The notes under the pieces were generated by a model that made no database searches, was not told where the DNA came from, and worked only from the letters and a program-made list of their open reading frames with translations. From contig JAUPFV010000003.1 of assembly GCA_036936605.1 (NCBI GenBank), forward strand, positions 102,433,278 to 102,497,277: a DNA stretch of 64,000 nucleotides. The letters are read 5' to 3'. The position numbers were made by a program, and so were the translations under genes. Origin of the DNA: Limnanthes douglasii subsp. nivea. Its lineage: Eukaryota; Streptophyta; Magnoliopsida; Brassicales; Limnanthaceae. This document shows positions 58,223 through 64,000 of this stretch, piece after piece (position 1 is the stretch's first letter; every line of letters starts with the position of its first letter).

Positions 58223-58546
58223 AAACCCCAAAAAGGAGTTTTGATTCCTAGGAGAATTCGAAAAGATTTGCAATGATTAAGAGACGGCGCTGATGTCACC
58301 TTCATTAATGAAGATGTTGCTTTACAGAGGAGGTGGGTGCGAAATTCGAGTTTAAAAAACGGCTGAAGTAACGAACCAGAGAGAGACACGTGTCCCATGA
58401 ATTTTGGCAAAAAACTGTTTAGATTCAAAGAGCTTTTTTCAGTCCGAATAAAACTATAATACAATTCGAGAGACCTGTCCGGATGAAACTGCCACGGACA
58501 ACGGACTGTTTTTCAGGTTTTGACAAAGGTTTTTGAACAAACACCT

Positions 58547-58560
58547 AAAAAAGGGGCTAC
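58547..58560 (+). promoter_or_regulatory. Element D polypurine tract
   Basis: AAAAAAGGGGCTAC abuts the 3' LTR start. Confidence 0.8.
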
Positions 58561-58969
58561 TGATGAGTCCGGATCCTGTAACCACTTCAGACAGGGGCAG
58601 TTCGGACAAAGATTACCTAATCGGACAGGGCAGTTCGAACACCTCGTCCATTGGACTGTTCGAACTAGGACCAAAGTACTTAAAAACTAAACACTTCTTG
58701 ACTAAGCTGCTTGCTTTCCTACTAAGAGGTCATGGGTCCTTGAACATGACCCGAGTCCATTAAACATGACCCAAAAGCCCATAAAGCCCAAATGTAAGGG
58801 TATAAATACTCAACCACCAACATTAAATATGGGTAATGAAAATTAAATACAACCAGGCTGCTTAATACTCCCTCCACTCTCTACTTAAACATTAAATACT
58901 TTTAAACTTCCAAAAAAACCCCAAACAAAAAATTACAAACTTACCCTGAGACAAAAATAAACCTCACCA
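58561..58969 (+). repeat. Element D 3' LTR
   Basis: Starts TGATGAGTCC, ends CCTCACCA, followed by ACAGT (58970-58974). Confidence 0.95.
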
Positions 58970-58974
58970 ACAGT

Positions 58975-59310
58975 AAAGATAAAATCAAACACCATCAGTA
59001 AAAATAGAGAAAAGAACGATGTTGTCCAACGAGTCCTCTCCTTAGGAGATTGGTATCGCACTCCAGATACTAGCTCAGTTAAAAAAGGCCTAAGTAACAG
59101 ATGTAAGTGCCACACCACCAACAATCTGTAAAAGATAACCAATAACCGAAAGTGTGGGCATTTCCCCTAGATACATAATAGAGAGCACAATTGAAAAGAA
59201 GGGTTTCATTGCTTTGATTGTGTGCGTGAATGAAACATATAATTTCCATATACTCGTGTTTGTGAAAAGGTTTCCCATCGTGTGCACCATTGCTAGCGGC
59301 AAGATTATTA
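58975..59310 (-). pseudogene. Plastid phosphate translocator (PPT/TPT-like) fragment
   Basis: Minus strand: [67 protein letters not shown], a stop, then EDSLDNIVLFSIFT. This order matches the middle of phosphoenolpyruvate/phosphate translocators, inner-envelope antiporters of plastids with several membrane helices. About 20 residues between IWSAIP and EDSLDN are missing and stops occur. N- and C-terminal thirds are absent. Element D lies immediately beyond; the sequence on its other side (below 48998) does not continue the protein, so the fragment was already incomplete. Confidence 0.7.
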
Positions 59311-59412
59311 ATAGCTGGACCTGCTAACTTTTGGCTTCAAAGGCTGAACAAAGATCCCAACTCAGGAGTCTTCATTAACGAACCAGACTACTCAACATCG
59401 CTGGAGCTCTTA

Positions 59413-59555
59413 GGAACAATCGTAGCTCTTGTATCTAACCGATTCATCTCGGACTCCGATAAGCACGACGGAACACCAGACCACGAACAATCGTAGCTCT
59501 TGTATCTAACTGATTCATCTCGGACTCCGATAAGCACGACGGAACACCAGACCAC
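59413..59555. repeat. 71-bp tandem duplication
   Basis: CAATCGTAGCTCTTGTATCT to CCAGACCACGA occurs twice, 71 bp apart, with a single C/T difference noticed. Confidence 0.9.
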
Positions 59556-60200
59556 GACCCGAACTTTGAAGCGGGGGAATACAAAGTCCAAGATTGACTG
59601 ATTCTTAGTGAAATTTGATAAAACCTCTTTTCTTGTCCGAATCGTGACTGATTCATTCGTTAATAAACAAAATCGGAACTATGACTTGACCTATTATTTG
59701 AATTAATCTCTCAAATCTAAGACAACCACACTATTATATGCAAATTGGACAAATCTTGCGGATCTTGAATACCAAATCCTCAACCGTTCTTGATTGTTTT
59801 TAATCGTGAACCAAACAATGATCCATACACTAATTACTGATTCTTGGTCCATCTTTCCCAGGCTCTGATTGATAGAACTGATTTACCTGGAACGGGAGAC
59901 CAGATTTGTGCCTCGGTTTTGGATATGATATCCGGGTACCGATCATTACTCCCATTGTGGTCACCATTTTGATGAGTAAAAGAGTGAACTAGAAGCGTTC
60001 ACTTGAAGCCCTAGAGTCGCCACCTAAAATTGTCCTCCTCCTCAAGAATATATGTAAGCTGCTTTATATGGCAGTAGAAATTAATTTTTTGGGTTTGTTG
60101 GGCCTATTGGGTATTTTAACTTGTTGGATATGTTGGGTTGATAATGTTGATAATTAGTCCACTAGTTTGACTCACGGATCAAATAAATTCTACCCTCATC
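59556..60200 (-). repeat. Possible LTR and leader fragment of another Tat-type element
   Basis: On the minus strand, TTTTACTCATCA (ending at 59970) is followed by AAATGGTGACCACAATGGGA, resembling the LTR end and primer-binding site of D. Downstream bases would be its leader. No gag follows and the other LTR limit is unclear. Confidence 0.35.
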
Positions 60201-60721
60201 AATGGCGACCCTATAAATTCCGGAAAATTTAAGCCCTTATCAATCTTAAAAAACAAGTGAAGAACACATAAATTAAAAATAATAATCAAACAATCAAAGC
60301 AAAATAGCTTATCTTGGTGAAGGAGGAGGTATTTCAGATTTATTCACCATGAAGTAGGCGCGAGTTCACCAGATGAGGATTTCAGTTGTCAAAGGTGGAA
60401 CTAGGTCGCCGAATTTTGGATTGTAAAAAGAAAATAAATAAGATTTGTTCAAAAAACAAAAAAATAGATGTTTAAAACAAAAGTAGTTATATATTCCACT
60501 AAAAATATTTTTGTCGACAAATGGATATTTTAATCTAACTAAAAATATTTTATTTATTATGCGCATGAAATAGATAAATAATGGAGCTCAAAGAGAACTT
60601 GCATTAATTAGTATAGGATACTATTAGGAAAATGATAAAAAATTAGTGAAAGAAGTATTAAACCTCTTTTTTTAATATTTTTATATCATATAAAAACTTT
60701 TATTTTAAATAAGATAAAATT
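60201..60721. other. Non-coding AT-rich interval
   Basis: Nothing recognised. Confidence 0.5.
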
Positions 60722-61292
60722 AGGTTCATCTCCCCAAAACTGACCTATATTATGTTAGTATCTTGGTGCCAACGTTCAACGAATACCTCGTGCGACATTG
60801 TTGAGTGTATTACTAAGGCATAGAGCTACTGTCAAGTCCCACATACACAACACACTATAATATACTTGGTTGCAGAGAGAACTACAAGACTGTACACGAA
60901 TAAAACTTAGTAAGAAATATAAATAGACTTAAAACATTTAATTTAATAGTTATTAACTTAAGTGTTGAACGCCTCGTGCTCTTTGTAGTCGGAGAACGAT
61001 GGAATTTTGTTTTACTCAAACAAAGCAAACTGCCTCGTCTGTTCTTCTCTCTGAGCCGTAATGTTCTCCTCATCCCCAGGTAAGATGTGATCTATATCAC
61101 CATTGTCGGCACTATCGAAGGGCATATCAGAGTAGGGTACACAATGAACTAATCGTGGTGAACGATGAGCTAATGATGGTGAAAGAACAGATTATAATAA
61201 TACACGATGATCAGATGTTGGTGCACGATGATCTGATACATGTCTATATAATCTATTAGCATCATGTTTTGAACCCTTATGAATAAGGTGTA

Positions 61293-61905
61293 GGGAATAT
61301 GGAGTCCTTCATATTCTACCTATGGATATAATCAGATCTCCATACTAGTGTGATATTATCTGCATTGAGCTCACTGGCCCACTCGACTTTACTTTCGGTC
61401 CCCTTCCAAATAATGAAGATGTATTCTTAACTCAAAGTCCCACCTGAACTATAGAGTTTTATGGCGAATCTATCTGCTCACTATCAGATGACACTGTGTG
61501 TCTCTTTGGTACCCACCTGCTTGATGAGCTATCAGGCACTCAACTTATAGATGACAAAACATTCATTTTGAGTACGGCTCCCGATCTATAGAGTTTTATG
61601 GCGAATCTATCTGCTCACTATCAGATGACACTGTGTGTCTCTTTGGTACCCACCTGCTTGATGAGCTATCAGGCACTCAACTTATAGATGACAAAACATT
61701 CATTTTGAGTACGGCTCCCGATAGGATGTCAAACATTTGTAAGGAATATTAGTGTAGTATTGTCCGCTTTTGACCCACTGGCCCAGACGGCTTTGCTTTT
61801 GGTCCACTCCAAAAGGCCTCATACTAATAGAGATGTATTCTTAACATATATACTGATATTTTTCCATGTTTAACCGATGTGGGATGCGAGACTTTGGTCG
61901 CACTT
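61293..61905. mobile_element. TRIM-like insertion within PMD copy 2
   Basis: Interrupts the copy 1/copy 2 alignment. Its two outer parts (about 61340-61430 and 61745-61850) are similar to each other: TAGTGTGATATTATCTGC against TAGTGTAGTATTGTCCGC, CACTGGCCC, and GATGTATTCTTAAC at both ends. The right part ends AACCGATGTGGGAT, wording common in plant terminal-repeat elements in miniature. No coding capacity. Classification is tentative. Confidence 0.45.
61449..61722. repeat. 137-bp tandem duplication
   Basis: Two apparently identical copies, 61449-61585 and 61586-61722, starting CTATAGAGTTTTATGGCG and ending CGGCTCCCGAT. It lies inside the TRIM-like insertion; identity suggests a recent event or an assembly effect. 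Confidence 0.95.
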
Positions 61906-62328
61906 AACACATAGCACAATTATTTATTGTTGCGCTTCAATTGCTCCTCAGTTTTATTTTTAATGCTCGATTGTCCACGCTTTTTGCAAACAAGTTTCTA
62001 TTGGTCCATTCAGAGGACTTCACAAGGGAAATTCACTTACCGTGATGCTCATGTCTAAATCTCTCACCATGACATGGGTGGTCTTTTTGTGCGTCGATGA
62101 CCTGAGTCAATAAATAATAAAAGTTAAATAAAAAATAACAAAAATAAGCATGAAAAAATCAAGTAATATTAACTGAATTTTACAACAAACAAGTATTAAT
62201 AACTAAATAAGAACGGGAGAAACGTTTAATGTGTAATAATATATAAAATCTAATGGGGCTTTAGTCATGCACCATATGTGCACCAGTTACGCACATATGA
62301 TACACGGTGTTGTGCACCATCGGTCTAG

Positions 62329-63148
62329 ACAACAACTCAGAGTCAGCCGCAGCAGAACGAACAGCACCAATCGGATCTGAATGGAGATGTTGCAGCTGCA
62401 GCAACAACAACTCAGAGTCAGCAGCAGCAGAACGAACAGCACCAATCGGATCTGAATGGAGATGTTGCAGCTGCAGCAACAACAACTCAGAATCAGCAGC
62501 AGCAGAACGAACAGCACCAATCGCTCGCTTCTCATTTCCACCATTTCGACCTTTATCCTGTCCGTAAATTCTTCATTTCATGCATCTACAAATCTTTCTT
62601 TCTATTTATTCTTCTTTATGATGGATGTCTGGTTCTCTGTCCACAGTTAGTCGAGAACTTAGCCTATACTATTGATAATGGAACAAGGGACCAGCAATCT
62701 GATTCATTGGTTCTCTCTCTTGTTCATTCTAGGGTTTCATTGGGTCTTTTTGTGAAAACATTTTATTGATTTGTTCTTTGTGATTAGGTTACTGAATTGA
62801 AGAACGGTTTTGATAAATGTCAACAACTGTTGAATTCCATATCCCATTCCATAAGCTCCCGAATGGTAATTGCATAGTGAAATTAGTAGTATATACAATT
62901 TAGTGTTAGGTTTTTCTTTGTATAATCGGTGGTGTTTTGGATTCTCCGTGTAGACTGTTGATGAACAGAAAAGGAAGCTTGAAGAAACTAAGCAAATGCT
63001 TACTCAAAGAAGGTTCCACGTTTCTCTATATTTTTTCATTTCTGATGGTGCGTATTAAATTCATATTTTTAAAATCGATAACAGGGATTTGATTGCCAAA
63101 TATAAAAGCTCCGTAGAAGATATCATCAAGACTGACCCGTCTCTGTAA
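62329..63148 (+). pseudogene. 5'-truncated MED9 duplicate
   Basis: Homologous to MED9 at 39975 with the same intron positions: exon parts 62329-62559, 62647-62709, 62788-62865, 62954-63012 and 63085-63148. Reading: NEQHQSLASHFHHFDLYP, LVENLAYTIDNGTRDQQSDS, VTELKNGFDKCQQLLNSIS, TVDEQKRKLEETKQMLTQRR, DLIAKYKSSVEDIIKTDPSL. All splice sites and frames are intact, but there is no start codon: an in-frame TAG sits at 62326 and the MDQFSGG exon start is missing. Because introns are kept it arose by DNA duplication, not retrocopying. The frame conservation hints that it is young or was once joined to another promoter. Confidence 0.85.
62331..62522 (+). repeat. 75-bp in-frame tandem repeats in the MED9 duplicate
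   Basis: Units begin at 62331, 62406 and 62481 (the third is partial). In the MED9 frame each encodes 25 residues: a Gln-rich part (QSQQQQNEQHQS) and DLNGDVAAAATT. Unit length divisible by three keeps the frame. Confidence 0.95.
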
Positions 63149-63400
63149 GGTAAGATAACAATATCGCTTACTTTAACATCATTGAATGGAAGAATATTAT
63201 TCGAATATTAAACTTGTTCAATCAGAAAAAAAACAATCTATATTAGTTTTTGTGGTTTATGATAAACTCTTCCACTTATATATACCTATCATGCTTGTTT
63301 TCAGGTTCAATTGCAATCGAAATTTGAAGAAGATGTTATAGAAAAAATAGTTTAATACCTACCAACTTCATTTTATCCAATGTAGATACAACTCTTATTT
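63149..63400 (+). other. 3' region of the MED9 duplicate
   Basis: AAG|GTAAGA donor after the stop and TTGTTTTCAG acceptor at 63304 match the 3'-UTR intron of MED9; the intron is shorter here (about 155 against 604 bp). Confidence 0.6.
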
Positions 63401-64000
63401 CTTTTGCGTTTCGTATTTATTTTTTTTTTTTCAATTTTTTATTTATTTTTAATACCTACAAATGAGTTCTAATCTAAAATAATTTTAAATATTTTTAACG
63501 AATCTAAATTGAAAAGAAATAAAAATTAGGAAGAAATTCAATTTTTTCAAAAACTGCCAATATTATTTTAAATACAAAGAGTTAAAAAGCTTTTTTCTAC
63601 TATTCTTATCAATTTTAATGATCTAAAAAAAATCAAATTCAATACCTTTAAAAACATTAGGAGAACTGAAGTTTTAATTTTTAAATTGTTTTACACATAT
63701 TTATATAGATTCTAATTAAAATTACTATTAACTCTAAAGATATATTAATAATAATTTAAAATTATAAATTAAATTATTATTAAAAAAACAACTATCGATT
63801 CTTCTAATAAAATGTATATTTAGTAATTTACTTTCAAAAATATCTCCTTTTAAAATAAATTTCACTAACATACTAAAAAAACAACAAAGCAAATCTAAAT
63901 CCACAAAATATCTATGTCATATTCGACTAAAAAGAAAAATAGAATTGAAGTCATAACCAATTTTATTTTATTTTAACTAAATAATATTAAATCTAAAATT
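63401..64000. other. AT-rich non-coding end of window
   Basis: No gene or repeat recognised. Confidence 0.5.

Larger units (their letters stand above)
49004..58969 (+). mobile_element. Element D: full-length Tat-lineage retrotransposon
   Basis: 9966 bp bounded by LTRs of 407 and 409 bp (TGATGAGTC to CTCACCA) and a perfect 5-bp duplication ACAGT. Plus-strand gag, protease, RT, RNase H, archaeal RNase H and integrase are followed by a minus-strand antisense ORF and the polypurine tract. It is of the same family as C, in opposite orientation. The LTRs differ at roughly 24 positions by eye (about 94% identical). gag and RT carry lesions; the integrase is nearly intact. Confidence 0.95.
60722..62328 (-). 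pseudogene. Plant-mobile-domain element remnant, copy 2
   Basis: Aligns with 5430-6480 of copy 1 on the same strand. Shared stretches include the TTGGTGCCAACGTTCAACGA region at about 60760, GCCTCGTGCTCTTTGTAGTC at about 60970, and the terminal TGCACCAT-rich segment (62260-62328, plus strand), whose minus-strand reading gives MVHNTVYHMCV-like peptides in both copies. Only the N-terminal part is present; the PMD core is lacking. About 50 bp near 60825 are deleted, and an unrelated insertion interrupts it at 61293-61905. It ends where the MED9 duplicate starts. Confidence 0.65.

Noticed and set aside
62261..62567. Three overlapping open frames on both strands with CCCCSC or LLLLQL repeats
   Set aside because: They are by-products of the 75-bp tandem repeat; only the plus frame with QSQQQQNEQHQS matches MED9.

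Overview
This is a repeat-rich plant nuclear window, most likely from a dicot. The evidence is spliceosomal introns, an AT-rich background, plant-specific families (plant mobile domain, Tat-type Ty3/gypsy elements with two RNase H domains, plant L1 LINEs) and one single-copy plant gene, the Mediator subunit MED9. No bacterial operon, rRNA or tRNA gene was seen. The species could not be determined.

Layout. 1-2460: tail of a Ty3/gypsy (chromovirus-like) pol with an LTR-like end. 3036-3381: small Mutator-type inverted-repeat element with a 9-bp target duplication. 4300-6480: decayed plant-mobile-domain (PMD) gene, minus strand. 6971-9131 and 19506-19865: one LINE (L1a) split by Tat element A (9132-19500, target duplication ATACC). 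19866-38576: Tat element B, truncated on its left, with Tat element C (26433-36110) inserted in its protease region. 39975-40925: intact five-exon MED9. 42222-47244: LINE L1b, both reading frames continuous except for nonsense codons. 47270-47975: hAT transposase remnant. 49004-58969: Tat element D with both LTRs and target duplication ACAGT, beside a phosphate-translocator fragment (58975-59310). 60722-62328: second PMD copy, broken by a TRIM-like insertion, which directly abuts a 5'-truncated MED9 duplicate (62329-63148) that keeps all its introns.

How the pieces work together. Elements A-D share one plan: LTR, gag, protease, reverse transcriptase, RNase H, a second archaeal-type RNase H, integrase, a spacer (tandem repeats in A and B), then a long gene on the opposite strand (aORF) converging on pol, and the second LTR. 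The aORF encodes a Transposase_28-like domain ('putative gypsy type transposon'), a coiled coil and an acidic tail. It has a GT-AG intron at the same place in B, C and D (acceptor degenerate in A), and C and D have a TATA box at its head. In B, C and D a stop codon separates protease from reverse transcriptase at the same position, followed by CAA or CAG as in leaky-stop contexts. All four copies carry lethal mutations.

The only apparently functional cellular gene is MED9. The rest is nested, decaying transposable elements and fragments they have moved or interrupted.
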